Notes under the pieces: generated by a model
What the model was told of the DNA's origin: nothing
The model's database searches: none
What the model saw: only the letters and a program-made list of their open reading frames with translations
Source: Nemophila menziesii
Taxonomy: Eukaryota; Streptophyta; Magnoliopsida; Boraginales; Hydrophyllaceae
Length of the DNA stretch: 64,000 nt
Reading direction: 5' to 3'
Assembly: GCA_029959085.1 (NCBI GenBank)
Contig: JARWIR010000002.1
Location: forward strand, 63,914,154-63,978,153
Position numbers and translations under genes: made by a program
Shown here: positions 43,153 through 55,192 of the stretch, in pieces
Layout of the letters: each line of letters begins with the position of its first letter
Position numbering within the stretch: the stretch's first letter is position 1

Positions 43153-43173
43153 ACGTCTAACTTTGAAAGACGT
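43153..43173 (+). other. Conserved post-pol stem-loop (E6)
   Basis: ACGTCT-AACTTTGAA-AGACGT, after GGTAAC and before TAAATAAAAG. Position equals the CGTCG/CGACG stem of E3; bases differ but pairing is kept. Confidence 0.75.
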
Positions 43174-44071
43174 TAAATAAAAGTGCTATACGGGAGACAA
43201 CCCGCAATTTTTTTTTATGTTTTTATGTCTTTTACGTTTTTAGTTTGTGTTTCGTTTAGTTGTTTTTAGCTGATAATGCATATTTGAGAAAGGTATTAGT
43301 GTGTTTGATGCTTAGGTATTGGAGAAATCGAGTTAGGGAAACGAACAATTTTTTTTCGGAAAAGCTGAAGCAGGGGTGCGGTATACCGGACCCCAGCCCC
43401 GGTATACCGCAGGTGAAGAAAACCCTTACCACGGGTAGGTGCCACGTGTTTTATGCCGAGGAGAAAAAAAAATCTGACCCATGAGCCCGGTATACCAGAC
43501 CCTACGCGCGGTATACCGCGGGTCCAAAAACCCGTGCCACGGGTTGCTAGCTCGTGTTTATTGCCGAGATGAAAAATTTTGGAGCATCAGATGTTCCGGT
43601 ATACCGGAGGATATGGCCAGTATACCGCGCCGCGCCGACTGGAGAGAGAAAAACGGGTTTCAAGTGTATAAAAGAGGTATTAAAGCCATTATTCCGAATT
43701 TTATAAACCTTAAGCCTCTTTCTATTCTCCAAAACTCTCCCAACTCCATTGAAGCTCATCAAAACCTTCACCAATCATCAAAACACTACCCAATCATCAA
43801 GAAAAACACATCAAATCTTCTCTCCACATCATTACACAAGAGATTCAAGCTACCAATCCTCATCAAATCCATCAAATTGAAGAATCAAGAGCTTAAATTT
43901 TCACAATTCATCCTACAATTTCTTAAATCCAAGACAACCCATTACAAATCCACCTCACCCACATAGAGATTCATCATCCATTCATATTTCCTAAGCCAAA
44001 TCAAGCTTGTTCAACCAAAAATTCACAAGTTCAAATTTCAAGAGTTGTTAAAGCTTTGAGTTGGGGGTTAA
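43174..44071 (+). other. Spacer and ORF3 leader of E6
   Basis: Non-coding. Palindromic array at 43377-43640, then an A/C-rich leader and CTTTGAGTTGGGGGTT (44054-44069) before the ORF3 start. Apparent ORFs at 43260-43966 are artefacts of the array and leader. Confidence 0.7.
43377..43640. repeat. GCGGTATACCGC palindrome array in the E6 spacer
   Basis: About seven copies of GGTATACC-centred palindromes, several as GCGGTATACCGGACC or GCGGTATACCGCGGG, interspersed with CCACGGGT words. Confidence 0.85.
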
Positions 44072-45277
44072 TTGAAGATGACTAATAGAACAACAATTTT
44101 AGCTAGCGAGAGGGAGGTGAAGAACAACAAGGGATTGGATTTAATCAAAAAGAAATCAAATAACAAGGGTTCTAGTTCTAAATCAAAGGGTAAAGATAAA
44201 GTTGAAGATGGTGCAATACCTTTGCTTGATCGTAATGGTAAAAAGCTTTACTTTTATGCAAAGGAGAAAACACAGCTTCCACAAGGTCCTACACCCAAAG
44301 AGAAAGAGGAAGCTTTAAAAACCTTGAAAGCTTTTGCAGAGAAACAATTAAAATAACTACCTTTTGCTTATGAGAAAGTATTCAAGGAAGAAGTTGGTAC
44401 AGGAGAATACGCGAGATTCTTAGAGCTTGGCGAGAAGTTGGGTTGGTCTACGTTCATGGTAAGACGTTCTGAATTATGTCATGAGTTAGTTTTGGAATTC
44501 TATTTAGGCCTCTTTAGACGAGATAGTAAAGGTTGTGTTTCGATTAGAGGAAAGCTAGTTCCTTTCACAGTTGATGAGATTAGAAACCACTTCAAGTTTA
44601 AGAAATTGAAAGGTTATTGCAAATTTGAAGAAGCGGTTGCTAAACGAAAAATCTTTGATGATGAATTACTTTTTGATCATGTATTAGACAAGGAGAAAGT
44701 GCTATCACATAAGGGAGAACTGAAGGCACCTTGGCCTTACAAATATCTTCAATCAGATGCGAGAATTTGGCACAATTTCCTTATTCCTAATGTCTTTGGG
44801 AATACACGAACTTTGGATGTGACTATGAAGAACGCTCTACTGTTGGGCTGTATTTTGAGAGGAGAAGAAGTAGATGTGGCACAGTTGATCTATGAGGAGG
44901 TGATACGATTTCCGGTCTCTCCTAAATCGGTTTATAATGTTAAATTTCCTACTATGATCACGTGTCTTGTGCAAAAAGCAAATGTTACATTGGGTGAAGA
45001 AGAGAAACTCGAGTATAAGACGAGTTATATTGACAATGCTTGGATCAAGGATATCTTTCAAAGAGCGGGTTCTACACAAGTCTCGAAAGAAGAAAAGGAG
45101 CAAAGTTGGCAAGAGAAGATGGAGGAGCGTTTAACGAAATTCGAAGCAGCTCAAACTTCCTTAGTCAATGATGTGGCACAAATCAATGCTAATCAAGTGC
45201 ACATCATGAAACTCCTCGAGCAAGTAACGAGAGGTCCAGCAAATCCTACCTTGGATGTCAATGATGCGAGGCAATAG
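44072..45277 (+). pseudogene. Third ORF of E6, one nonsense codon
   Basis: One frame of about 402 codons aligned to the intact E7 ORF3, with TAA at 44354-44356 in place of Glu. Starts MKMTNRTTIL, then a Lys/Ser-rich segment (SNNKGSSSKSKGKDK) and the central domain (LGWSTFMVRRSELCHELVLE, DARIWHNFLIPNVFGNTRTL). The C-terminus is predicted coiled coil (WQEKMEERLTKFEAAQTSL). Diverged from E3 ORF3 but of the same family. Function unknown. Confidence 0.82.
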
Positions 45278-45353
45278 CCTCGAGAGTATGTTCTCTTTCT
45301 TCCTTACCCTTTCTGTAAATAGGTTTATCTGCTAATTTTAATTTCTGTTTTTC

Positions 45354-45373
45354 GAGTCGTGGGGACACGGCTC
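45354..45373 (+). other. Conserved GGGA-loop hairpin (E6)
   Basis: GAGTCGTG-GGGA-CACGGCTC: one change from D turns a T:A pair into T:G, so all eight pairs remain possible in RNA. Confidence 0.75.
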
Positions 45374-46076
45374 ATTTTTGAGTTGGGGGTGTGGGGATTC
45401 GTTGTCTCTCATCTCCATTTTTCTGTTTTTAGGTAGAAATCAAAATTTTTGATACATAGGAATTAGATGTAAAGTGTGTTTAATAGCTTGAAAGCATAAG
45501 CTCAGTGAATTGATGATAGTAAGTAGTATGTTTATGAGCTATTTTATGTGTATGCTTTGAGTATTTGCAGGAAAACACACATTGATAGTAAAGAAAAGAT
45601 TAGTGAGCAATGTGATAGAAAGTATGTTCGATCTCAGGGAACCTTGAGAAGTGTGTAGGCCGTGAGATCCAAGCTAGTTGATAACCCATTTGATGAAAGT
45701 GCTAAAGGTAAGAAAATAACGAAATTACATAGTGTAGAAAGTGATTAAGGCGGTTCTTTCATATTTGAAGCCTTTGAAGCCTTTTTATACCTTCTCACCA
45801 TGTTAATTTTGATGTTATATGCTATATCCTTCTCAGCCCCTTCTAGCCTTTCTTAAGCTTTTTATTGAAACACGTTATAAGCCATATTATTTAGATTATA
45901 GGACTTTTCCATATGACCCGCACTCGAATCGCGATGCATAGACAATTGTTTTAGAGCTTGAGTTTGGGGTGGTGGGTCCACCATTATGGGAATTGTTATT
46001 GGGTTGGGATTTTTGAGCTTATTAATTGTGCTTTGTGCTTTATATTGATGATGATTCACAGATTTTTATTGTAACC

Positions 46077-46256
46077 CTTTGCCGGGGTAATAGTGAATGA
46101 AAAAGAAGCTACGAGCTAATTTTGCAAACAAGGGCATTAAAAGAAAAATAATATATATAACAAAATAGCGTGATATCTCAACATTAAAAGAGAGTCATAG
46201 CTATAGAAAAGAAATTGATTTGAAAAGAAAAATTATATATATTCGGACCGGCAAAG
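46077..46256 (+). other. Long-range inverted repeat in the 3' UTR (E6)
   Basis: CTTTGCCGG (46077-46085) and CCGGCAAAG (46248-46256), perfect 9-bp pair about 160 nt apart, as in D. Confidence 0.7.
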
Positions 46257-46820
46257 TGGATTTTTATGTGAACATCTTATGCTTTAATTGGGTTATTGGG
46301 GATGCTAAATTGTGCATTAAGGAATTCATTGGGTTGAGTGAGAAACGTTTTATGAGAGTAACTCAAGCTCTAGGGCAATTCGTTGATGGCTAGTGAGGAG
46401 AGAGCCAAAAGCTCACTCTAAATTATCCAAATATACTATCATACCGTCCCTAAGCCTACATTACAACCTTAAAGACCTTTTGATTCTTTGCTATGTAATT
46501 GAGAAGTGATTGATCCATTAGAGAGTAGTTAAGTGGATCTTTGAATACTAGTGAAAATCGATGAACAATCTATAACTCTCTTGGGGAACTGAGTAAAGTC
46601 CCAATCCTTCTTACATTGCGAAACTAATCTGATCTTGAATTCAAGCCATGTTGACTATAGATATGAGAAGTGTACAGGTATGTAGTTTCTGAATATTATT
46701 GCATGAAATTTTCTGAGTTTTTCCTTTAGGTTTATTCTATATATTCTGCCATGCTTTTTCCCATTGTGTTGAGAATTTTATAAGTGTGTATTTATAGACT
46801 TCCCTTTGTTTTTATCTTTA

Positions 46821-46839
46821 TTGTATCGGGACGATACAA
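46821..46839 (+). other. Pre-polypurine-tract hairpin (E6)
   Basis: TTGTATCG-GGA-CGATACAA: 8-bp stem, GGA loop, one base before the tract. Confidence 0.78.
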
Positions 46840-46840
46840 C

Positions 46841-46856
46841 TTTGAGTTGGGGGTCT
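46841..46856 (+). other. Polypurine tract of E6
   Basis: TTTGAGTTGGGGGTCT directly before the 3' LTR start. Confidence 0.8.
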
Positions 46857-48389
46857 TGATGTCTCCTCATTTGTGATAGATTTATATTAGGACGAGACAT
46901 CATTTTTAGTGATTTAGAAGTCATTAATGTTGATTTTCTTGAGAAATAGTGCACTTTCCCATTTTGAGTCTTGATTTAGTGAAATAATTTTTTTAGAGCA
47001 TATTGAGTTTAATTGTTTATTTAGTGTGTAGCTTTAAAGATAATTATGGAGATTAATTAGAGTCCAAGTCAAAGACTACAAGATATGGAAAGAGATTAGC
47101 ATGGTAATTGGAGATAAGGAAACAAAAGCTAAAAATATGGAAAAGGAAAAGCTGCCTAAATCTGAGATTCTGCAGCACACGCCTAAAGAAGTGGCGATTA
47201 CTCCTACAAGGAAGCCGATTTTGGTAATTTTCTTTCCTAGGGACATAGATAATTCTGTGAGGATTCTTTTGGTATCTTATGGAGCTCAAACCGACCAATA
47301 ACGAAGAAGATATGCTCAAAACGGTCCAGCAGTGTTTATCTTTATTTCCATACGAATTTGAGTTGGGCTAGGAGTCCAATACTTTATCTCTTCCTCAAGA
47401 AAACGAATTAGGTCTTCTAAACACCTATAAATACGCCCTTATATCACTTGTAAATGATCCTTGCCTCATAGTAATTAGTTCTTAAGGTTTTATTCTTCCA
47501 TTTTATTGTAGAGAGCAAGATGATGTCTTTTGTAATTTCTTTTAGTTTATTTTCTTCAGGTATGAACTAAACTCCCCATAGCTTGGGTTTTTCATCATGT
47601 ATAATCTATGAATTCTAATTCTTCTATCTAATTTTCTTTGGGAATTATATGTTTTAATATGATATTAGCTGCTTACCTTTATATTTGATTATGTGTTTTG
47701 ATTTAATGCTTGTTTTCCTTGCGGTGCGCAACGTTTAGGATTACCTTAATAGTAGTTAGATGATCACCTTAGCTGGGTGTTTAACTATTGAAACACCACA
47801 TAACATCTAGTGTCGATATTAGTTCTGACAAAACATGATTCTAACTAGATAGTCATTAGGGTTTGTTTTAATCACCATATCACCAATTGATTGTTGCGTT
47901 TTCTTAGGGCCATAGTAGCGTTTTATAACCCTATTTGAAACCACGTCTTGGTTGTGCCATAGCCCCCTTAGTCGTTCTCAAGGTCTAAGGTATGGGAATT
48001 TAGAATCCTGACTAAGTATACCAAGAGCTAATATTCTCCCTTATAAACTAGATCTAAAAGAATTAGAAGGATTAGTGCATGCTAGCAAAACCTAAGCTAT
48101 ACTTCTCATCTCATATTCTTAGTATTTTATTTTATTGTCTTTATTTTCCTAGTTTTAATTAGTTATCGAAATTCATATCTTTAATTTTCTGTCTTTTAAT
48201 TATTTACTTTTACTCGTTATTGTTACCTACTCGTATAACACACTTAAGTCCCTGAGAACGAACTCAACTTCCTATCTAAAACTTGAATACGTCTTGTAAT
48301 ACTTGCAGTACTGTGCCTGTCTAGGGTGAGAGTGCGTAGTTTTCTTGACTTATATTTATCTATTTTTTATCACACCCTAGGCGACACCA
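46857..48389 (+). mobile_element. 3' LTR of E6 (1,533 bp)
   Basis: Same family as 38646-40180; TATAAATA at 47426-47433; ends GCGACACCA. Confidence 0.9.
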
Positions 48390-48394
48390 GAAAG
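48390..48394. repeat. Target site duplication GAAAG (right of E6)
   Basis: Matches 38641-38645; E5 coding similarity resumes immediately after. Confidence 0.9.
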
Positions 48395-51300
48395 ATATTG
48401 TGGAGAACCGTCCTCCTCCACCTTTTCCTTCGAGAGTTCAGAAAAAGGAGATATGGCCGAATATCAGAGATTCATCAATAGGGTACGGGGTCTCAACATA
48501 AATATTCTGTTACTTGAAGCTATTAAATATATTCCGAAATACGTAAAGTTTTTGAAGAGGGCCCTAACGAACAAAAGGCTGTATTTTTATAATGAGATGA
48601 TTGGTTTACTCGAAGAGTGCAGCGCTATCTGCCAAAGTAAGTTGCCACCTAAGTTGCTTGACCCTGGGAGTTTCACAATTCCGATATCGATTGGTAAGGA
48701 GTGGCAAGGTAAAGCATTATGCGATTTGGGTGCAAGTATTAATCTTATGCCCAAATAGATCTTTGATAAGCTGAGAATAGGAGATTTGAGACCTACATAT
48801 ATGGTCTTGCAAATGGCTGATAGATCCCTCGTTCATCCGGAGGGACGGATCGAAGATGTCCTCGTTAAGGCAGGTACTTTAGTTTTTCCCGTTGATTTTG
48901 TTATTCTTGAATACGACGCGGATAGGAATGTCCCCATTATTTTGGGACGACCATTCCTAGCCACGGGGCGTACCGTGATTGATGTAGAGAACGGAGAATT
49001 AACCATGAGAATCCAAGACGAGGAGGTGAAGTTTAATACGTTCAGAGCTATGAAATTTCCAGATGTTCCAGGAGATTGCTTTCGAATGGATGTAGCTGAA
49101 CATGCCACACAAGAGGTATTTGATTGTTTTAGTTATGATGATATCTTGCAGGCTGCTTTGACATTAGACTTACCCGAGATGATGGAAGAGCTTGCTGAAA
49201 CAGTGGCGGCTCTCAATTCTGGAAACCCAAAATATAGGCGTCCTGCCTATGAACCTGTGAGAGAACCGGGGGAGATGGTCATTAGAAGAAAAACCATTGC
49301 CAGATCACCTGAGGTATGCGTATTTGGGTACTAATAATACTTTACCTGTTATTGTTTCAGAAAATTTAACAGGTTACCAAGAAGATAAACTGCTACGTGT
49401 ACTAAGGGCGAACAAAGAGGCGATAGGTTGGATCATTGCTGATATTAAAGGCATTAGTCTATCCTATTGTAAACATAAAATTATTCTTGAAGATGATAGT
49501 GCACATTCAGTTGAAGGTCAAAGAAGATTAATGCCAACAATGAAGGAAGTAGTGAAGAAAGAAGTGATTAAGCTACTAGACGCGGAATCATCTTTCCCAT
49601 AGCTAGTAGTGAGTGGGTTAGTCCAGTTCAGTGCGTACCGAAGAAAGGAGGAATGACTACCATCCTCAATGATCAAATGAAGCCATCTCCACGAGAACAG
49701 TTGTTGGTTGGAGGGTTTATATGGATTACCGCAAATTGAACAAGGCGACCAGAAAAGACCATTTTCCTATTCCCTTCATTGATCAGATGTTAGACAAATT
49801 GGCTGGTAGGGAGTATTACTTCTTCTTGGATGGTTATTCGGGGTATAATCAAATTTACGTAGATCCAGCTGATCAACACAAAACGACATTTACATGCCCT
49901 TTTGGTACCTTTGCCTATCGAAGGATGCCTTTTGGGTTATGTAACATACTTGCTGCCTTTCAGAGATGTATGATGGCGATTTTCTGGGATATGATAGATA
50001 ATTTCCACGAGGTATTTATGGATGACTTTTCAGTATTTGGTGATGATTTTGAAGAATGTTTACAGAATTTGGAAAAAGTGTTAGTAAGATGCAAGGAAAC
50101 AGATTTGGTGTTGAATTGGGAAAAGTGTCATTTTATGGTTCGAGAAGGAATAGTTTTGGGTCACCAAGTTTCAAGTGCAGGGTTAGAAGTTGATCGCGCA
50201 AAGATTGAGGTAATAAAAACTCTTCCCCCTCCCATTTCTGTAAAAGGGGTAAGAAGTTTTTTAGGCCATGCTGGATTCTATCGTCGTTTTATTAAGGATT
50301 TTAAAAAATTTCAAAACCTTTATGTAACTTAATCGAGAAGGACATCAAATTCCTTTTCGATGAAGCTTGCATGAATGCATTTCAAGAGTTGAAGGAGAAG
50401 CTGATTACTGCACCAATTGTATTACCTCCTAATTGGAAAATTCCTTTTGAAGTTATGTGCGATGCAAGTGATTTAGCTATGGGTGCTGTGTTAGGTCAAA
50501 GGAAGGACAAGGTATTTCACTCTATCTATTATGCTAGTAAGACATTCACTAGTGCTCAAGTTAATTATACGGTGACTGAGAAGGAACTTTTAGCGGTAGT
50601 TTATGCTTTTGACAAGTTTCGTTCCTATCTTCTGGGAGCGAAAATTGTGGTATTCACCGACCACTCCGCTATAAAGTACCTTATGGAGAAGAAAGATGCT
50701 AAACCGAGGTTAATCAGATGGGTTTTATTGCTTCAAGAGTTTGATTTAGAGATTCGAGATCGAAAGGGTTGTGAAAATCAGGTTGCAGATCATTTGTCTC
50801 GTCTTGAAGGTTCTGAATCAAACACTAGTCCAGAGTTAGTTCGAGAAGAATTCCCAGATGAGAGTTTATTTGCTATCTTTAGTGGATCACCGTGGTATGC
50901 TGATATTGCAAATCTTGTGGTAAGTGGTTCTTTTCCTGAAGGAGCTACTTCCCAAGTCAAGAAGAGGTTAAGTACACGTGCTAGACAATTCTTTTGGGAA
51001 GATACTTTCCTCTATAAAGTGTGTGGTGATCAAATGGTAAGAAGGTGTATACCTGAGAATGAGATTTATGGGGTTATTGTAGGTTGTCACGATTCACCCT
51101 ATGGAGGACATTTCAAAGGTGATCGCACAGCTGCTAAGGTACCTCAATCTGGTTTTTATTGGCCTACGTTACATAAAGATTGTCATGAATATGTGAAGAA
51201 GTGTAATAGATGTCAATTTACTGGGAATATATCCAAGAGGGATGAAATGCTGCGTAATAACATTCTTGAGGTAGAGATTTTTGATGTGTGGGGTATCGAT

Positions 51301-52078
51301 TTTATGGGTCTGTTTGTACCATCAAATGGGAATTTATATATCTTGCTAGCTGTTGATTACGTATCCAAATGGGTAGAGGCTGTAGCTCTACCTACGAATG
51401 ATTCGCGAGTGGTAATTAAGTTTTTGAAATCCCATATTTTCACTAGACATGGCACACCTCGAGTAATTATAAGTGATGGAGGTACACACTTTGTGAACAA
51501 ATAATTGAAGACCTTTCTAGAGAAACATGGGATTAGACATCACATTTCCACTGCTTATCATCCTCAAGCTAATGGTCAAGCTGAAGTTTCAAATCGAGAG
51601 GTAAAATCTATCCTTGAGAAGACTGTTGGTCCTACGAGAAAAGATTGGTCTTTAAAATTAGATGATGCACTATGGGCTTATCGTACTGCTTTCAAAGCTC
51701 CTATTGGTGCATCTCTGTATTGAATGCTGTATCGTAAAGCTTGTCATTTACCTCTTGAACTTGAATTGGGTGCATATTGGGCCATAGCTGAATTGAATTT
51801 AGATCCTACCTTAGCCGCTGAGAATAGAATGATGAAATTAAATGAACTTGATCAGTTCCGATTACATGCTTATGAGAATACTAAATTGTATAAAGATAAT
51901 ACGAAGAGATGGCATGATAATCGGATTAGAGTGAAGAAATTTGAAGTTGGACAAAAGGTACTTAAATATAACTCGAAGTTCAGCAATTATCCGGGTAAGT
52001 TGAGATCTAAATGGTCGGGTCCCTATATCGTAACAAAGTCACGCCTCATGGAGCTATTGAGATTGAAAATCCGATTGA
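48395..52078 (+). pseudogene. Protease-RT-RNase H-integrase of E5, broken and interrupted by E7
   Basis: Continues E5 gag-pol after E6. Protease (ALCDLGASINLMPK near 48715) ends at a TAG (48756-48758) then reads on. Frameshifts occur near 49290, 49590, 49680 and 50320, with stops at 51502-51504 and 51721-51723. RT ([19 protein letters not shown] near 50015-50050), RNase H ([22 protein letters not shown]) and integrase ([37 protein letters not shown]) are all recognisable. E7 inserted after 52078/52083, near the C-terminal GPY domain. Confidence 0.9.
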
Positions 52079-52083
52079 GCACC
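52079..52083. repeat. Target site duplication GCACC (left of E7)
   Basis: Matches 61960-61964. Confidence 0.9.
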
Positions 52084-53613
52084 TGGTGTCACCTAGGGTG
52101 TGATAAAAATAAGATCAAATTAAGTATGGAAAACTATGCACTCTCACCCTAGACAGGCACAGTACTGCAAGTATTACAGGACGTATGCAAGTTTTAATGA
52201 TAAGTAGAGTTCGTTCTCAGGGACTTAAGTGTGTTAAACGCGTAGGAACAAATAACGAGTAAAAGTAACTAATTAGAAGACAGTAAATAAAGCAAATAGG
52301 AATTCGAAATTATCAATTAAACTAATTTAAACTAGGAAAATAAAGACAATAAAGTAAAGGATTAAGAATATGAGATGAGAAGTATAGCTTAGGTTTTGCT
52401 AGTATGCACTAATCCTTCTAATTCTATCTATAAATCTAGTTTATAAGGGAGAATATTAGCTCTTGGTAATACTTAATCAGGATTCTAAATTCCACTACCT
52501 TAGACCTTGACAGCGACTAAGGGGGCTACGGCACAACCAAGACGAGGACTCAAATAGGGTTATCAAACGCCACTAAGGCCCTATCCAGCACACTACAATC
52601 AATTGGTGATATGGTGGTTAAAACAAACCTTAATGACTATCTAGTTAGAAGTATGTTTTGTCAGAACTGCTATCGACACTAGACATTATGTGGTGGTTCA
52701 ATAGTTAAACACCCTGTCAAGGAGACCATCTAACTATTCTTAAAACAATCCTAAAGTGATTAGTTCTAGGAAAGACATTAAACCAAAACACATAAGCAAA
52801 TATAAAGTAAGAAGCTAATATCAGATTAAAACATATAATTCCCAAAGAAACTTAGATAGAAGAATTAGAATTCATAGATTATACATATGCAAAACCCAAG
52901 CTATGGGGAGTTTAGTTCATACCTGATGGAAATAAACTAAAAGAAATTACAAAAGACATCATCTTGCTCTCTACAATAAACTGGAAGAATAAAACCTTAA
53001 GAACTAATTACTATGAGGCAAGGATGATTTATAAGTGATATAAGGGTGTATTTATAGGTGTTTAGAAGACCTAATTCATTTTCTTGAGGAAGAGTTAAGG
53101 TAATGGACTTCTAGCCCAACTCAAATTCGTATGGAAATAAAGATAAACACTGTTGCGGTGTTTTGAGTTTATCTTCTTCGTTATTGGTCCGATTTTGCTC
53201 CACAAGATACCAAAAGAATCGCAACAGAATTATCTAGACCCTTTAGAAGTAATTCACCAAAATCGGCCTCTTTATTAGGTAAAAACGCCTATCTTTGCAG
53301 AATCCCAGATTTAGGCAGCTTTTCCTTTTCCATCTTTTTAGCAATTCTTTCCTTATCTCTAATTTCCATGCATATCTCCTTCCATAAGTTGTTGTCTTTG
53401 ACTTGGACTCTAATTAATCTCCATAATTATCTTAAAAGCTACACACTAAATAAACAATTAAACCCAATATGCTCTAAAAATATTATTTCTACAAATCAAG
53501 ACACAAAATAGGAAAGTGCACTAAAACTCAAGAAAATCGACATTATTGACTTCTAAAACACTAAAAATGATGTCTCATCCTAACATTAATCTATCACAAA
53601 TGAGGAGACATCA
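52084..53613 (-). mobile_element. 3' LTR of E7 (1,530 bp)
   Basis: Reverse of TGATGTCTCC...GACACCA. TATAAATA (minus) at 53049-53056. Confidence 0.9.
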
Positions 53614-53649
53614 AGACCCCCAACTCAAAGTTGTATCGTCCCGATACAA
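53614..53649 (-). other. Polypurine tract and GGA-loop hairpin of E7
   Basis: Minus-strand TTTGAGTTGGGGGTCT (53614-53629) adjoins the 3' LTR. Next to it TTGTATCG-TCC-CGATACAA on the plus strand (53631-53649) gives the same 8-bp, GGA-loop hairpin as E6. Confidence 0.78.
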
Positions 53650-55192
53650 TAAAAGTAAAAACATAGGGAAGTCTAGAAATACACACTTATAAAATTCTCA
53701 ACACAAAGGGAAAAAGCATAGCAGACTATATAGAATAAACCTAAAGCAAAGAACTCAGAAAATTTCATGCAATAATATTTATAAACTACATACCTGTACA
53801 CTTCTCATATCTACAGTCAACACGGCTTGAATTCAAGATCAGATTAGTTTCGCAATGTAAGAAGGATTGGGACTTTACTCAGTTCCCCAAGAGAGCTATA
53901 GATTGTTCATCAAACCTCACTAGTATCCAAGGATCCACTTAACTAATCTCTAATGGCTCAATCACTTCTCAATTACATAGCAAAGAATCAAAAGGTCTTT
54001 AAGGTTGTAATGTAGGCTTAGGGACAGTATGATAGTATATTTGGATAATTTGGAGTGAGCTTTTGGCTCTCTCCTCACTAGCCATCAACAAATCGCCCTA
54101 GAGCTTGAGTTACTCTCATAAAGCGTTTCTCACTCAACCCAATAAATTCTTTGATGCACAATTTAGCATCCCCAATAACCTAATTAAAGCTTTAGATGTT
54201 CACATAAAAATCCACTTTGCCGGTCCGAATATATTTTTTCTTTTCTTTTCAAATTAATTTTCTAGCTATGACTCTCTTTTAATGTTGAAATATCATGCTA
54301 ATTTCTCATATATATATTTTTCTTTTTTATGCCCTTGTTGGCAAAATTAGCTCGAAGCTTCTTTTTCATTCACTATTACCCCGGCAGAGGGTTACAATAC
54401 AATTCTGTGAAACACCATCAATATAAAGCACAAAGCACAATTAATAAACTCGAAAATCCCAACAAAATAACAATTCCCATAATGGTGGACCCACCACCCC
54501 AAACTCAAGCTCTAAAACAACTGTCTATGCATCGCGATTCGAGTGCGGGTCATATGGAAAAGTCCTAAAATCTAAAGGATATGGCTTATAACGTGTTTCA
54601 ATAAAAGGCTTTAGAAAGGCTAGAAGGGGCTGAGAAGGATATAGCATATAAAATCAAAAATCACAAGGTGAGAAGGTATAAAAAGGCTTCAAGGGCTTCA
54701 AAATATGAAAGAACCGCCTTGATCACTTTCTACACTATGTAATTTCAAAAATTTCTTACCTTTAGCACTTTCATCAAATGGTTTTTCAACTAGCTTGAAT
54801 CTCACGTCCTACACACTTCTCAAGGTTCCCTGAGATCGAACGTACTTTCTATCGCATTGCTCACTAATCTTTTCTTTACTATCAATGTGTGTTTTCCTGC
54901 AAATACTCAAAGCATACAAATACATAGCTCATAAACATATCACTTACTATCATTAATCTACTGAGCTTATGCTTTTAAGCTATTAAACACACTCTACATC
55001 TAATTCCTATGTATTAAAATTTTCACCCAAAAACAGAAAAATGGAGATGAGAGACAACGAATCCCCACACCCCCAACTCAAAAATGAGCCGTGTCCCCAC
55101 GACTCGAAAAAGACTCGAAAAACAGAAATAAAAATTAGCAGATAGGCATATTTACAGAAATGGTAAGGAAGAAAGAGAACATACTCTCGAGG
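53650..55192 (-). other. 3' UTR of E7
   Basis: Non-coding; mirrors E6 45278-46820. The long-range pair is 54215-54223 with 54381-54389 (one base changed). The GGGA hairpin is at 55086-55105. The plus-strand ORF at 54329-54568 is an artefact. Confidence 0.75.
55086..55105 (-). other. Conserved GGGA-loop hairpin (E7)
   Basis: Minus strand GAGTCGTG-GGGA-CACGGCTC, same as E6, 80-90 nt after the ORF3 stop. Confidence 0.75.

Larger units (their letters stand above)
45278..46840 (+). other. 3' UTR of E6
   Basis: Non-coding. Holds the GGGA hairpin (45354-45373), purine motifs (45376-45391, 45957-45970), the long-range pair (46077-46085 with 46248-46256) and the pre-PPT hairpin (46821-46839). Confidence 0.75.
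38646..48389 (+). mobile_element. Element E6: non-autonomous gag-PR-integrase-tail Athila derivative (9.7 kb)
   Basis: LTRs 38646-40180 and 46857-48389, tRNA-Asp primer site, gag, protease with integrase C-terminal tail, spacer with palindromes, ORF3, 3' UTR, polypurine tract, and GAAAG duplication. There is no RT, RNase H or integrase core. The LTRs differ at roughly 30 sites by eye (about 2%), so E6 is older than E7 and E3. Its partner E7 has the same structure and the same missing segment. Confidence 0.9.
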
